Position numbers and translations under genes: made by a program. This document shows positions 1 to 8,316 of a DNA stretch of 50,951 bases, in pieces. Source of the stretch: Acidobacteriota bacterium (GTDB lineage Bacteria; Acidobacteriota; Terriglobia; Bryobacterales; Bryobacteraceae); NCBI GenBank assembly GCA_025352795.1, contig JANXSF010000083.1, forward strand, positions 1 through 50,951. Reading direction: 5' to 3'. The notes under the pieces are model-generated. The model did no database searches and was not told the origin of the DNA. It was given only the letters and a program-made list of their open reading frames with translations. How positions within the stretch are numbered: position 1 is the stretch's first letter; each line of letters begins with the position of its first letter.

Positions 1-493
1 TATGTCCAAACTGTTTATTGAACTGTTCCATCTTTTCGCGACCGTTGGCGGAGGCGGCAATGGCAATGGCCCAATCGGGATGCAGATGGTCTACGTGCGG
101 GAAGGGAAGGAAGGCGTGAAGGGGAGTATCAATCGAAGCGGCCACACGATTATCGCCGAACGCGGCCAGTGGATAGTAACCCACCATTTCGTCTTCCAGC
201 GCTTCGCCTTTGTACACCGATTGAAGCTGCACCAGACGATCCATATAGACCAGCGCGAACCCTTCGCGCTTAATGCTACCAATATCGCCGCCACTGCCTT
301 TTACGGCCAAAACTTGCGTTTTGTTTCCATTGAACGGGTCGGACAAATTGATTTTGGAACTGGTGTTGCCACCGCCAAAATTGGTGATGCGCAGATCGGC
401 ACCTAAAAGATTGGAGCGGTAACGAAGCAGCTCCAGGTCGTCAGGCAGCTTGGCAGCTATTGATTCGTCCCACAGATCACGCAGGTATTTCAT
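1..493 (-). CDS. Rhamnulose-1-phosphate aldolase / short-chain dehydrogenase, N-terminal part (partial)
   Basis: The gene starts at the ATG at 493 and runs off the left edge, so only the first 164 or so residues of the aldolase domain are visible. The readable protein begins MKYLRDLWDE and contains RSNLLGADLRITNFGGGN, then a VKGSGGD segment, EDEMVGYYPL, SIDTPLHAFLP and HVDHLHPD. This order is typical of the class II aldolase domain of bifunctional rhamnulose-1-phosphate aldolase/lactaldehyde dehydrogenase; the HVDHLHPD histidines would bind the metal. The family cleaves L-rhamnulose-1-phosphate into DHAP and lactaldehyde, and a C-terminal dehydrogenase oxidises the aldehyde. Whether that second domain is present cannot be seen here. 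It is divergent from the next gene. Confidence 0.85.
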   Translation of the reverse strand, partial: MKYLRDLWDESIAAKLPDDLELLRYRSNLLGADLRITNFGGGNTSSKINLSDPFNGNKTQVLAVKGSGGDIGSIKREGFALVYMDRLVQLQSVYKGEALEDEMVGYYPLAAFGDNRVAASIDTPLHAFLPFPHVDHLHPDWAIAIAASANGREKMEQFNKQFGH

Positions 494-611
494 TCTGGTA
501 AAAGTCTCCTAGTCGATTGGAACCTCTATTCTAACAACCACGCCGGGTTTGACAAAGTTTGCAGAACTAAATAGTTCAACCCGTCGTATTAAAATAAAGT
601 GAGGTCCTATC

Positions 612-1865
612 ATGCGTTTGTTTTTAAGCGCGCTCTGCGCTGTTAGCTTGTTCGCCGCGTCGAAAGACGTGCCTACCCCAACCTATGCCAAAGAAGTTTC
701 CCGCATTGTTCAAACGAACTGCGAAGGCTGCCATAGACCGGGACAAATCGGCCCGTTTTCATTGACTAATTTCAAAGAAGTGAGTGCCTTCAAGAATGAA
801 ATTAAGCGAGTGACTGCGGCTCATATTATGCCGCCTTGGTCGGCAGTGGCAGGGCATGGTGAATTCAAGAATGAACGCCGCATGAGTGAAGTTGAAATTT
901 CCACGCTGGCCCGTTGGGTAGATGCTGGAGCTCCGATGGGCGATGCAAAGGACCTGCCGGCAAAGGCTGTTTACAACGATGGTTGGGCGTTTGGCGAACC
1001 CGATTTGATTTATAAAATGCCGGAAGCCTTCTCACTTTCCGGTAATGGGGTGGATGAATACCGTTGCTTTGTTATGCCTTCCGGTTTGACGGAAGACAAA
1101 TTTATTCGCGGGATGGAAGTGCGCCCAGGAAATCGTAAGATTGTGCATCACGTGCGGACGTTTGCTGATATGACCGGCGAAGCTCGCAAGTTGGACGCGG
1201 CTGATCCTAAGCCCGGGTTTGATTGCTCACGGGGTATGGTGGTGGCGTACAAGCGCATCGGCATTGGGGGATGGGCTCCGGGTCTGGTTCCTGAACTTCG
1301 CGCTGAAGATACCGGGGCACTGTTTCCCAAAGGTTCGGACGTTGTGATGGAGGTTCATTACCACAAGAACGGCAAAGTGGAATCGGATTTGAGCACAATT
1401 GGCGTTTATCTGAACAAGAGTCCGATTGCTCATATTGCGAAAAGCGTGCCGATTGCCAATCCGTTTATCAAGATTCCAGCCGGCGAAGAGCGTCATGCAG
1501 AACGCGCTTCCTACACGTTTCGGAAAGATGTGATCGCTACCAGTGTGCTTCCACACATGCACTTGTTGGGTAATGAAATGGAGATGACGGCGGTGTTTCC
1601 TGATGGGAGTCGAAAACCGCTAGTGTGGGCGAAGCCATACGACTTTAACTGGCAGACCAACTACGTGTTCAAGGAACCCGTGTTTCTGCCTGCCGGGACA
1701 AAAGTGGAAGTGGTGGGCTACTACAACAATTCAGAATCGAACGCGAAGAATCCGAACAAGCCGTTGAAGGAAATTAAATGGGGTGAGGGTACAACGGAGG
1801 AAATGCTGGTTGGATTTATCAGCTACTACGATGCACCGGTGAAGGCGCCGGCCAGTAACGAATGA
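612..1865 (+). CDS. Secreted CXXCH protein with copper monooxygenase-like C-terminal region
   Basis: 417 residues. A hydrophobic N-terminus (about 1-16) looks like a signal peptide, so the protein probably acts outside the cytoplasm. A CEGCH motif at 37-41 followed by HIMPPW near 71 suggests a c-type haem or related cytochrome fold. The rest resembles the ascorbate-dependent type II copper monooxygenase (PHM-like) fold: paired histidines at 179-180 (VHHVR), HYH at 249-251 and HMH at 315-317 are plausible copper ligands. Related acidobacterial proteins are common but their substrates are unknown. GAGG (600-604 region) lies 7 nt before the ATG and is a good ribosome site. Enzyme activity is inference; the motifs are seen. 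Confidence 0.8.
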   Translation: MRLFLSALCAVSLFAASKDVPTPTYAKEVSRIVQTNCEGCHRPGQIGPFSLTNFKEVSAFKNEIKRVTAAHIMPPWSAVAGHGEFKNERRMSEVEISTLARWVDAGAPMGDAKDLPAKAVYNDGWAFGEPDLIYKMPEAFSLSGNGVDEYRCFVMPSGLTEDKFIRGMEVRPGNRKIVHHVRTFADMTGEARKLDAADPKPGFDCSRGMVVAYKRIGIGGWAPGLVPELRAEDTGALFPKGSDVVMEVHYHKNGKVESDLSTIGVYLNKSPIAHIAKSVPIANPFIKIPAGEERHAERASYTFRKDVIATSVLPHMHLLGNEMEMTAVFPDGSRKPLVWAKPYDFNWQTNYVFKEPVFLPAGTKVEVVGYYNNSESNAKNPNKPLKEIKWGEGTTEEMLVGFISYYDAPVKAPASNE

Positions 1866-1873
1866 AGGATGAA

Positions 1874-1897
1874 GGGCAGGAATGCGGGTTCCTGCCC
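1874..1897. terminator. Hairpin between convergent genes
   Basis: GGGCAGGAA (1874-1882) and TTCCTGCCC (1889-1897) form a perfect 9 bp stem around a 6 nt loop. It sits between two converging genes (stops at 1865 and 1910) and could end transcription from both sides, although no strong T-tract follows on either strand. Confidence 0.55.
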
Positions 1898-1909
1898 TAA
1901 TCCTTACTG

Positions 1910-2908
1910 CTAGCCTTTCAACTTTTTCCGCCATGGTTTGGCGGACTTGATTGCGTCGTTGACGCAGTTGATATTTTTGACACCTTCCGTTGACAACCAA
2001 TCTTCCAGTGCTTTTACACCTTTGGTTGCATAAACCGGAATGCCATCTTTCCATGTGGCACGGCCACAAAGCACACCACTGTAATCGGTACCTGCTTCAG
2101 AGGCCATGTTGAGAGATTCCACAAACTGGGCGTTGGCTACTCCAGCACTCAGATAGATGAACGGTTTCTTTGCGACGTCAGACGCTTTGCGGTAATATTC
2201 CAATGCTTGCTTACGCGTGTAAGCGGCTTCGCCTTTGAATACGCTGGAACCTTTTACGAATTCAGCGTTGACCGGCACTTCCACTTTCAGCATGTCCACT
2301 TTGTACTGTGGCTTGGAAAATTCCTTCATGCTGGCGATCACAATTTTGGGCTTTGCCTTGGCGTATTCCAGACCCTTTTCATCGCCGCCCTTGGGGTCGT
2401 AACCGATGAATTCAAGGAAGAACGGAATATCGTTGTCTTCGCATTCTGAACCGATTCGTTCGCAGAAAGCGTGCTTAATATCGTTGACCTGAGGGTCGTC
2501 AAAAGGCGAGTAGTAGATAAGGATCTTGACCGCATCGGCACCCATGTCTTTAATGCGCTTTGCCGATACGTGAGGCAACAAATCGGGCAGGCGTCCGGGC
2601 TGCGTATTATCGTAACCGGAGGCTTCGTAAGCCATTAAAAGTCCGGCGTTCTTAGATCGGGCTTTGGCGGCGGGAAGGCCATATTCGGGATCGAGTAGAA
2701 TAGCGCTGGCATGAGGGGTCAGCACTTTGACCACAGCAACTTTGAACTCTTCCATCTGTTGCTGGGTGACATTCTTAGGGTCTATCCCTTTGGCACTGGC
2801 AATGGATTTTTGTAAGCTGCCGCGCTGATCCATGGCGGCTGCGGCAATTACGCCCGCCTTGTTGGATAGAGCCTTAAGGTGGTTCAGTTTTCCTTTAGAT
2901 ATTGACAT
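1910..2908 (-). CDS. lacD: Tagatose 1,6-bisphosphate aldolase (LacD family)
   Basis: 332 residues. The N-terminus MSISKGKLNHLKAL and AAMDQRGSL match the LacD family, which cleaves tagatose-1,6-bisphosphate (often also fructose-1,6-bisphosphate) to DHAP and glyceraldehyde-3-phosphate through a Schiff base lysine; ADAVKILIYYSP carries the likely lysine, and LLDPEYG is another family block. The frame opens further upstream. I chose the ATG at 2908 because it matches the usual family start and has AGGAG upstream (with long spacing). The alternative ATG at 2942-2944 overlaps the ribF stop as TAATG and would add 12 residues. It is last in the DUF1844-PhnP-ribF-lacD operon. The family also includes sulfofructose-phosphate aldolases, so the exact substrate is uncertain. 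Confidence 0.85.
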   Translation of the reverse strand: MSISKGKLNHLKALSNKAGVIAAAAMDQRGSLQKSIASAKGIDPKNVTQQQMEEFKVAVVKVLTPHASAILLDPEYGLPAAKARSKNAGLLMAYEASGYDNTQPGRLPDLLPHVSAKRIKDMGADAVKILIYYSPFDDPQVNDIKHAFCERIGSECEDNDIPFFLEFIGYDPKGGDEKGLEYAKAKPKIVIASMKEFSKPQYKVDMLKVEVPVNAEFVKGSSVFKGEAAYTRKQALEYYRKASDVAKKPFIYLSAGVANAQFVESLNMASEAGTDYSGVLCGRATWKDGIPVYATKGVKALEDWLSTEGVKNINCVNDAIKSAKPWRKKLKG

Positions 2909-2943
2909 TCTTTTGGGTTGATTCTCCTGAGTGGGTTTCCCCA

Positions 2944-3855
2944 TTATAGCGTGTCCCACTTGGGCAACCTTCGCCAATATGCGTTGGCACGTCCCACATC
3001 TTTCATGATTTGCGTGCGCAATGCTTCCGGGGAAGGGAACTGCTGTTCTTCACGCACGTGCCGATGAAAGAACAATGTGATGGCGGTGGGCTGTTCGTTG
3101 AACGGCCCCAACAGAAATGTTTCAATGGTCAGCTTATCGCCGCCAAACGTCGGACGTATTCCGATATTTGTAATGGACGGCACGGGCTTGTGATGACCGG
3201 GCAGCAGCGTGCTGGTGATGTAGACACCATTAGCCGGAAGCACTTCAGCAGTGGTTTCCAGATTCAAAGTGGGAACAGTTTGTTTGGCCCCAATGCCATG
3301 ACCGCTGACGATGGTCCCTTCAATGGAAAAAGGGCGATTCAACAATCGGCATGCTTTAGAAACTTCCCCTGCGGCTAGCAAATGGCGGATAGTACTGGAA
3401 CTAGCTATGCAACCGCGAACCACTACGGCACCGATGGCTTGGGTTAAAAAACCATATTTATGGCCTAATTCGTCAAGCACCTGAACGTCGCCAGCCTGTT
3501 TGTGGCCGAAGCGGAAGTTGTCGCCAACAACCACGGCCTTGGCATTCAATTTGTCTCTTAGTATTTGTTGGGCGAACTGATCGGGAGAAAGACAGGCCAT
3601 GGCATGGTTGAAGGGCAAGCAGATCACTTCATCCAGACCATAACATTTCATTTGGGCGATTCTGGTTTCGAGCGGCATCAACAATTTTGGTGCCCTATGC
3701 GGAGCGAGCAGTTTTGTGGGGTGAGGATCAAAGGTGACGGCTGCGGAAGTCCAACCATGCTGTTCTGCTATCTTTCGAACGCAGGCAATCAGAACCTGAT
3801 GTCCGCGATGCACGCCGTCGAAATTTCCAATGGTCAAAGCCCTGCCTGTGGTCAT
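2944..3855 (-). CDS. ribF: Bifunctional riboflavin kinase / FAD synthetase
   Basis: 303 residues, a normal length for RibF. The N-terminal FAD synthetase domain has GNFDGVHRGHQ and SSSTIRHLL (a nucleotidyltransferase HxGH/SSTxxR pair). The C-terminal riboflavin kinase domain has GHGIGAKQTVPTLNL, NGVYIT and ITNIGIRPTF. Together the two domains make FMN and FAD from riboflavin and ATP in the cytoplasm. The start used is the ATG at 3855, which overlaps the stop of the upstream hydrolase as ATGA, a standard sign of translational coupling; a TTG 9 nt earlier is less likely. Confidence 0.95.
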   Translation of the reverse strand: MTTGRALTIGNFDGVHRGHQVLIACVRKIAEQHGWTSAAVTFDPHPTKLLAPHRAPKLLMPLETRIAQMKCYGLDEVICLPFNHAMACLSPDQFAQQILRDKLNAKAVVVGDNFRFGHKQAGDVQVLDELGHKYGFLTQAIGAVVVRGCIASSSTIRHLLAAGEVSKACRLLNRPFSIEGTIVSGHGIGAKQTVPTLNLETTAEVLPANGVYITSTLLPGHHKPVPSITNIGIRPTFGGDKLTIETFLLGPFNEQPTAITLFFHRHVREEQQFPSPEALRTQIMKDVGRANAYWRRLPKWDTL

Positions 3856-4637
3856 GCCAGGCAATCCTCAACCAATATTTCCAGACCATCATAAGCGAGG
3901 CGAACATGCACTGGCAGCATACTTTCGGCACGCTGATGTTCCAGGTCGTGACAAATGTGGGTGAAAAAGGCTCGTTTCGGTTTCAGTTGCTCCACAATTT
4001 CCAGTGACTGCTGCACGGTGGAATGCGTTGGATGGGGCTTATAACGAAGTGCATCCAGGAACAATACGTCGAGTCCATGCAACTTTTCCATGGATTCTTC
4101 GGGGATCTCGCTGTGATCGGTAAGGTAAGCCAGTTTGCCGATGCGATAGCCAAAGACTCGTCCTGTTCCGTGATGCAGCAGGATGGGTGTGACTTGCGTT
4201 TCCAGAACTTGGAACGGGCTGCCATCCAACACATGAGTGGAAAGTTTTGGACGGGTGGATTCTTGCGGCGCTTCCGTGAACACATAAGGAAAGCATCGGC
4301 GGATAGCGGCAATGCTTTCTTCCGAACCGAACACGGGGATCACTGTACCTTGCCGGAAATTGAAGGGGCGCACATCGTCCAAACCCATCACGTGGTCAGC
4401 GTGGGGATGGGTTAGCAGAATAGCATCCAGCCGGGGCATGCGAAAACGGAGTGCTTGGGTGCGGAAATCAGGCGTTGTGTCGATCACAATTCCTTTACCG
4501 TCGAATTCCAAAAACACTGACGGACGCATGCGATTATCACGCGGATCGGTGGAGGTGCAAACGCTACAATGGCAGCCAATGCTGGGGACACCCACACTGG
4601 TTCCAGAGCCGAGAACTGTCAGTTTCAACGCTGCCAT
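3852..4637 (-). CDS. MBL-fold hydrolase, PhnP-like phosphodiesterase
   Basis: 261 residues. It begins with LTVLGSGTSVGVPSIGC, then CSVCTS, which is typical of the PhnP/RNase Z-like branch, where cysteines near the N-terminus can bind an extra zinc. The metal site is LLTHPHADHVMGLDD, with later histidines in YLTDHSEIPE and FFTHICHDLEH. PhnP-type enzymes open cyclic phosphates such as phosphoribosyl 1,2-cyclic phosphate, but this branch is also common outside phosphonate operons and the substrate here is unknown. Its ATG shares one base with the stop of the DUF1844 gene, and its stop overlaps the ribF start by four bases, so the four genes are surely one operon. Confidence 0.85.
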   Translation of the reverse strand: MAALKLTVLGSGTSVGVPSIGCHCSVCTSTDPRDNRMRPSVFLEFDGKGIVIDTTPDFRTQALRFRMPRLDAILLTHPHADHVMGLDDVRPFNFRQGTVIPVFGSEESIAAIRRCFPYVFTEAPQESTRPKLSTHVLDGSPFQVLETQVTPILLHHGTGRVFGYRIGKLAYLTDHSEIPEESMEKLHGLDVLFLDALRYKPHPTHSTVQQSLEIVEQLKPKRAFFTHICHDLEHQRAESMLPVHVRLAYDGLEILVEDCLA

Positions 4638-4936
4638 TATTCCTTCGTGGGAATTTCGACAATCGGAGAGGATCCCAGGTTGACGATTCGAAAGCGAAGT
4701 TCGGTGAGGGAATTATCAATCAGCCGCTTTTCTTCCAAGTTCAGATTGTTCGCGGTTTTTTCCTGAATCATTGCCAGCAAATCGATGCTGTGTCTGGCAG
4801 CGGTAAGATTGACGGGTTGCTTGTCCGTTTCGCCACCGAAACGGAGCAATCCGAGTTGCATTTCGGTCTGCATTTTTAAGCTCACGACAAGAAATTCAAA
4901 TGTGGCAGGAGGCAAAGGAAATTCTGAATCACTCAT
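4637..4936 (-). CDS. DUF1844 domain protein
   Basis: 99 residues. LPPATFEFLVVSLKMQTEMQLG, followed by RHSIDLLAMIQEKTANNL and EEKRLIDNSLTELRFR, is the DUF1844 pattern, a small mostly helical protein of unknown function found next to RNase Z/PhnP-like hydrolases and other housekeeping genes. There is no signal peptide or membrane segment. It is the first gene of the minus-strand operon and its stop (TAA) overlaps the next ATG by one base. Confidence 0.85.
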   Translation of the reverse strand: MSDSEFPLPPATFEFLVVSLKMQTEMQLGLLRFGGETDKQPVNLTAARHSIDLLAMIQEKTANNLNLEEKRLIDNSLTELRFRIVNLGSSPIVEIPTKE

Positions 4937-5061
4937 TTCTCTATTGTAACGTCCGCAGACCGCTTTTGTGAAAGGTGGTGTTGACAGTGCCCAGAGGTGG
5001 TCAAAGCTTCGTTATGGATGTATTAGCAAATAAACTAGATTGTCATATTGTAGGCGTATTT

Positions 5062-5232
5062 AACACCACGTATAGGTGGTTAGCTATTTTCAGAACACTC
5101 CTGTAAAAAAGGCTTGCAATTGTTCCAGCCAACGATGTAGAATTCAATTTCATGCTTCTCTTCAACACAAATCTGGCCAACAAAATTTACTGGCCCCGAT
5201 TTTGGTATCAAACCTAAATCGTGAGTGGTGTT
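5062..5232 (+). ncRNA. Candidate structured RNA or aroF leader
   Basis: AACACCAC at 5062-5069 can pair perfectly with GTGGTGTT at 5225-5232, closing a region of about 170 nt. Inside it, 5198-5220 folds into a near-perfect hairpin (GATTT/AAATC and GGT/ACC around ATCAA, one T-T mismatch). A clear intrinsic terminator follows at 5261-5282. This layout (long-range closing stem, inner hairpins, terminator) suits either a free small RNA or an attenuating leader of the DAHP synthase gene. I do not recognise a known family. Confidence 0.35.
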
Positions 5233-5260
5233 GGCAAAGCGTCAAGCAAAGTTTCTAACC

Positions 5261-5290
5261 AACCCACTCGCAAGAGTGGGTTTTCTATTT
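5261..5290 (+). terminator. Intrinsic terminator upstream of DAHP synthase
   Basis: AACCCACTC (5261-5269), loop GCAA, GAGTGGGTT (5274-5282), then a T-rich tail (TTCTATTTT). The 9 bp perfect stem with a GNRA tetraloop and T-tract is a strong plus-strand terminator. It lies 50-80 bp before the ATG of the next gene, so it ends an upstream RNA or acts as an attenuator. Confidence 0.8.
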
Positions 5291-5338
5291 TCGCTCAGTA
5301 AGAGCACGGGAAATTCAACGCAGGAAAGTTAATCGAAA

Positions 5339-6388
5339 ATGATCATCTCTATGAAGTTACATGCCAACAAAGCGGAAATTGAAGAAGTTTGTGAAAGGGT
5401 TCGCGAACTTGGTTACAAGATCCATGCCATTGAAGGGGAAGAACGCTGCGTCATTGGCGTAGTTGGCGTAGGCGACGTGACCAACTGTCTGGAATCCCTG
5501 GAAGCAATGCCTCAAGTGGAAAAAGCGGTTCGAATTTCTGCGCCCTATAAATTTGTCAGTCGCGAATTCAGGGAAACAAAAACTGTGATCCGCATTGACA
5601 CTCCACGGGGTCCGCTGGAAATTGGCGGCGATGAGTTTGTGATGATGGCTGGCCCGTGTTCCGTGGAATCTGAAAAGCAGATTTTGGACACAGCGGAAGC
5701 CGTTGCCAAAGGTGGCGCCAGAGTGCTTCGCGGCGGTGCCTACAAGCCTCGTACATCCCCTTACGATTTTCAGGGAATGGAAGAAGAAGGGTTGAAGCTT
5801 CTGGCCAAAGCTAGGGAATTGACCGGCTTGGCAATTATCACCGAAGTGATGTCGGATCGTGATGTGGAACTGGTCGGTGATTATGCCGACATTCTTCAAA
5901 TTGGTGCACGCAACATGCAGAACTTTGCTTTGCTGAAGACTTTGGGGAAGTCTAAACGACCCATTTTGTTGAAGCGTGGTTTGTCTTCCACCATCAAAGA
6001 ACTACTCATGTCAGCAGAATATATTGTGGCCCACGGCAATCCTAACGTGATGCTTTGCGAACGGGGCATTCGTACTTTTGAAACCGTCACCCGCAACACT
6101 TGCGATATTGTGGCCATCCCGGTATTGCACGAAATGACCCACCTGCCGGTGATTCTTGACCCCAGCCATGCTACCGGTAAACGCAGCCTTGTTCCCGCCC
6201 TGACTCGTGCCGGTGTGGCGATTGGAGCAGACGGTGTTATTTTAGAAGTCCACCCTTGCCCGAACAAAGCGGTCAGCGATGGAGCACAATCGTTGGACAT
6301 CGCCCAATACAACGCCATGATGAAAGACCTGCAACCTTACCTGCAACTATGGAAAGCATCCAGAGTTGAAAACGCTGTGATGGCTTAA
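5339..6388 (+). CDS. aroF: 3-deoxy-7-phosphoheptulonate (DAHP) synthase, type I-beta
   Basis: 349 residues. An N-terminal ferredoxin-like/ACT-type regulatory domain (about 1-70) precedes the TIM barrel. Barrel motifs include [72 protein letters not shown] and [15 protein letters not shown], the full set for binding phosphoenolpyruvate, erythrose-4-phosphate and a metal. The enzyme starts the shikimate pathway to aromatic amino acids. The N-terminal domain fits the feedback-controlled Thermotoga-like subclass. CAGGAAAG sits about 11 nt before the ATG. The terminator at 5261-5282 raises the chance of transcriptional attenuation. Confidence 0.95.
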   Translation: MIISMKLHANKAEIEEVCERVRELGYKIHAIEGEERCVIGVVGVGDVTNCLESLEAMPQVEKAVRISAPYKFVSREFRETKTVIRIDTPRGPLEIGGDEFVMMAGPCSVESEKQILDTAEAVAKGGARVLRGGAYKPRTSPYDFQGMEEEGLKLLAKARELTGLAIITEVMSDRDVELVGDYADILQIGARNMQNFALLKTLGKSKRPILLKRGLSSTIKELLMSAEYIVAHGNPNVMLCERGIRTFETVTRNTCDIVAIPVLHEMTHLPVILDPSHATGKRSLVPALTRAGVAIGADGVILEVHPCPNKAVSDGAQSLDIAQYNAMMKDLQPYLQLWKASRVENAVMA

Positions 6389-6407
6389 AAGTCTCTACAC
6401 TATAGTC

Positions 6408-7340
6408 ATGGCAGTGCGCCAGGGTTGGATAACTCGTCTGTTTCTAGTAGCGCTCCTTGTGGGTGCGGCGATTGGCTTGGGTGCCATATATTACTGGCGG
6501 TTTCGACTGCCAGAATCAATGGCCACCATGCTGCGCCGATTCCCGCAGAAAGATTCCGTACTCATTCAAATTGATCTGCGTGCTCTGCGCCTGGCAAAAG
6601 TGTTGGAAATAGTGGCTGGTTCTCCAGTTGTGGAAGAGGAAGAATATCGGCGCTTTGTTCATGAAACGGCCTTCGATTACCACACAGATCTGGACATGGT
6701 CATCCTCTCTATATCGGGGGACGACAGGCTGGCATTGGCCACCGGGCGTTTCGATCTTCCAGCTCTGAAAAAATATGTGATGGTTCATGGAGGTCGCTGC
6801 CAAAATGGACTTTGCAGCTTGAAGAGTTCACGCGGGGATCGTTACGTTTCCTTTGTTCCTCTGCGAAGCAATCTAGTAGCTTGGGCCAGCAGCAAGAGTG
6901 ACTCCGCTGCAAATCAGTTGATGAGCCCAGGGAAAGTCGCCGACCCAATCGCGCCCCCAAACGCACCTTTCTGGATCAAGGTGCCGCGATCTTATTGGAA
7001 GTCTTCCGTTGAGCTCCCTTCTGGTACAAAACTGTTCGCAAAGGCGCTGGAAGATGCCGAAATGTCCTATTTTTCTGTCTCTCTAGACAATCTGTCACCT
7101 ACGGCAACTTTGGAAGCTTATTGTGCAAGTGACAGCACTGCAGATTCCCTGCAGACGCAATTACAGGGGATGACCGATGTTTTTCGCAAGTATCTGGAAA
7201 GGGCCAACGAGAAACCAAATCCTGGCGATCTTGGTAGTGTGCTGACTCACGGCATCTTTGTTAAACAATCGAATAAAGTTGTTGGAAAGTGGCTACTGGA
7301 AAAGCAGTTTCTGGAGGCAATGATCGGCGGTCGATTGTAG
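6408..7340 (+). CDS. Membrane-anchored protein of unknown function
   Basis: 310 residues, not recognised. One N-terminal transmembrane segment (about 11-30, LFLVALLVGAAIGLGAIYYW) is followed by a soluble extracytoplasmic region. The segment FPQKDSVLIQIDLRALR and the later ATGRFDLPALKKYV have the rhythm of acidobacterial proteins that measure or bind something on the outer face, but no catalytic motif is visible. It starts 20 nt after DAHP synthase and ends one base before the PfkB kinase ATG, so it is co-transcribed with both. Confidence 0.7.
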   Translation: MAVRQGWITRLFLVALLVGAAIGLGAIYYWRFRLPESMATMLRRFPQKDSVLIQIDLRALRLAKVLEIVAGSPVVEEEEYRRFVHETAFDYHTDLDMVILSISGDDRLALATGRFDLPALKKYVMVHGGRCQNGLCSLKSSRGDRYVSFVPLRSNLVAWASSKSDSAANQLMSPGKVADPIAPPNAPFWIKVPRSYWKSSVELPSGTKLFAKALEDAEMSYFSVSLDNLSPTATLEAYCASDSTADSLQTQLQGMTDVFRKYLERANEKPNPGDLGSVLTHGIFVKQSNKVVGKWLLEKQFLEAMIGGRL

Positions 7341-7341
7341 T

Positions 7342-8292
7342 ATGCCGGTGGATCTTTCAGGCGGTGTGCTGTGTTCTGGAAACATTGTTTACGATATTGT
7401 GGTGAGCCCGGTTGAAGAGATCCGTTGGGATGCGACAACATGGGTTGACAACATTGAGCCTCATGTCGGCGGCAATGGGGCGAACACCTCAATCACTCTG
7501 GCCAAGCTGAAAGTTCCAGTGCGATTGCTAGGCGCAGTTGGCCCCGATGATTTCGGCCGCTTCACTATGGACGCTCTTCGCCATGCCGGCTGTGACACCA
7601 GCCGCATTACCAAAGCATCGTTACCGACGGCCACCAGCGTGGTGCTTGTCAATCAAGCAGGGGTGCGTAGTTTCCAACATCGTCCAGGTGCCAGCCGTGA
7701 AGTATTTCTGGCACCAATCCCTTTTCATGCAGATCTGGTGGGCAAACATAAGCACTATCATCTGGCAAATATTTTCGGGCTTCCTGGTTTGCGACCGCAT
7801 GGCGGAGAAACTTTACGACGCGCCAGGAGTGCGGGTCTGAGCACGTCTCTGGATACAGGTTGGGATGCAAAAGGGGAATGGCTTACGGTGTTGGGTCCGT
7901 GTCTTCCACATTTGGATTTGTTGTTTGTGAATGAATCTGAAGCCAGAATTTTAAGTGGCCAGCCCGTGCCTGCCGCTGCTGCTGCTTTTTTTCAGGATCA
8001 TGGCGTGGAAACGGTTGTAGTAAAACTTGGGAGTAAAGGCTGTGCTGTTTTTAACGGACCAACTCACTTTAGAATTCCTACTTTTAAGGTGAACGTGCTT
8101 GACACCACTGGTGCCGGGGACTGCTTTGCTGGAGGCTTTCTGGCTGGGCTGCATGCTGGCCTGGATTGGATGGATGCAGCCCGATGGGGTAATGCCGCAG
8201 GAGCCTTGAGTGCGTCGCAACTTGGTTCGACCACGGGTTTGTTGGCGCAGAATGAGTTTCTGCAATTTCTGCTGACGGCTGAGTTACTCTGA
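7342..8292 (+). CDS. PfkB-family carbohydrate kinase
   Basis: 316 residues. PfkB signatures are clear: CSGNIVYDIVV at the start, the glycine-rich HVGGNGANTSITLAKL substrate-binding block, FVNESEARIL, VVKLGSKGC, and the catalytic DTTGAGDCFAGGFLAG near 254-269 with the catalytic Asp. The family phosphorylates sugars or nucleosides with ATP (ribokinase, fructokinase, adenosine kinase). The sequence alone does not settle the substrate. It is packed between the membrane protein (1 nt gap) and alaS (24 nt gap). Confidence 0.85.
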   Translation: MPVDLSGGVLCSGNIVYDIVVSPVEEIRWDATTWVDNIEPHVGGNGANTSITLAKLKVPVRLLGAVGPDDFGRFTMDALRHAGCDTSRITKASLPTATSVVLVNQAGVRSFQHRPGASREVFLAPIPFHADLVGKHKHYHLANIFGLPGLRPHGGETLRRARSAGLSTSLDTGWDAKGEWLTVLGPCLPHLDLLFVNESEARILSGQPVPAAAAAFFQDHGVETVVVKLGSKGCAVFNGPTHFRIPTFKVNVLDTTGAGDCFAGGFLAGLHAGLDWMDAARWGNAAGALSASQLGSTTGLLAQNEFLQFLLTAELL

Positions 8293-8316
8293 ATTCATTG
8301 AGTTAAAATAGAGAAA

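Larger units (their letters stand above)
4937..5338. other. Intergenic region between divergent operons
   Basis: 402 bp with no convincing protein gene. It must carry the promoters of both the DUF1844 operon (minus) and the DAHP synthase gene (plus). A TTGACA is present at 4981-4986 but no good -10 follows at the right distance. The right half (5062-5282) has the features of a structured RNA ending in an intrinsic terminator (separate entries). Confidence 0.6.

Noticed and set aside
2-406. Plus-strand open frame at the left edge
   Set aside because: It is the antisense shadow of the aldolase gene on the minus strand, whose protein has clear family motifs; this frame has none.
541-600. TTGACA at 549-554 as promoter of the CXXCH protein gene
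   Set aside because: The sequence at the -10 distance (TAGTTC) matches TATAAT poorly; the region is probably a promoter but I cannot place it.
4981-5010. TTGACA as a sigma-70 -35 box
   Set aside because: No acceptable -10 sequence lies 16-18 nt downstream.
5076-5258. Plus-strand 60-residue open frame in the intergenic region
   Set aside because: No ribosome site, no recognisable composition, and it overlaps the candidate structured RNA; likely chance.
5357-5899. Minus-strand 180-residue open frame opposite DAHP synthase
   Set aside because: It is a shadow of a very well conserved enzyme gene and its composition (many F/H) is typical of antisense frames.
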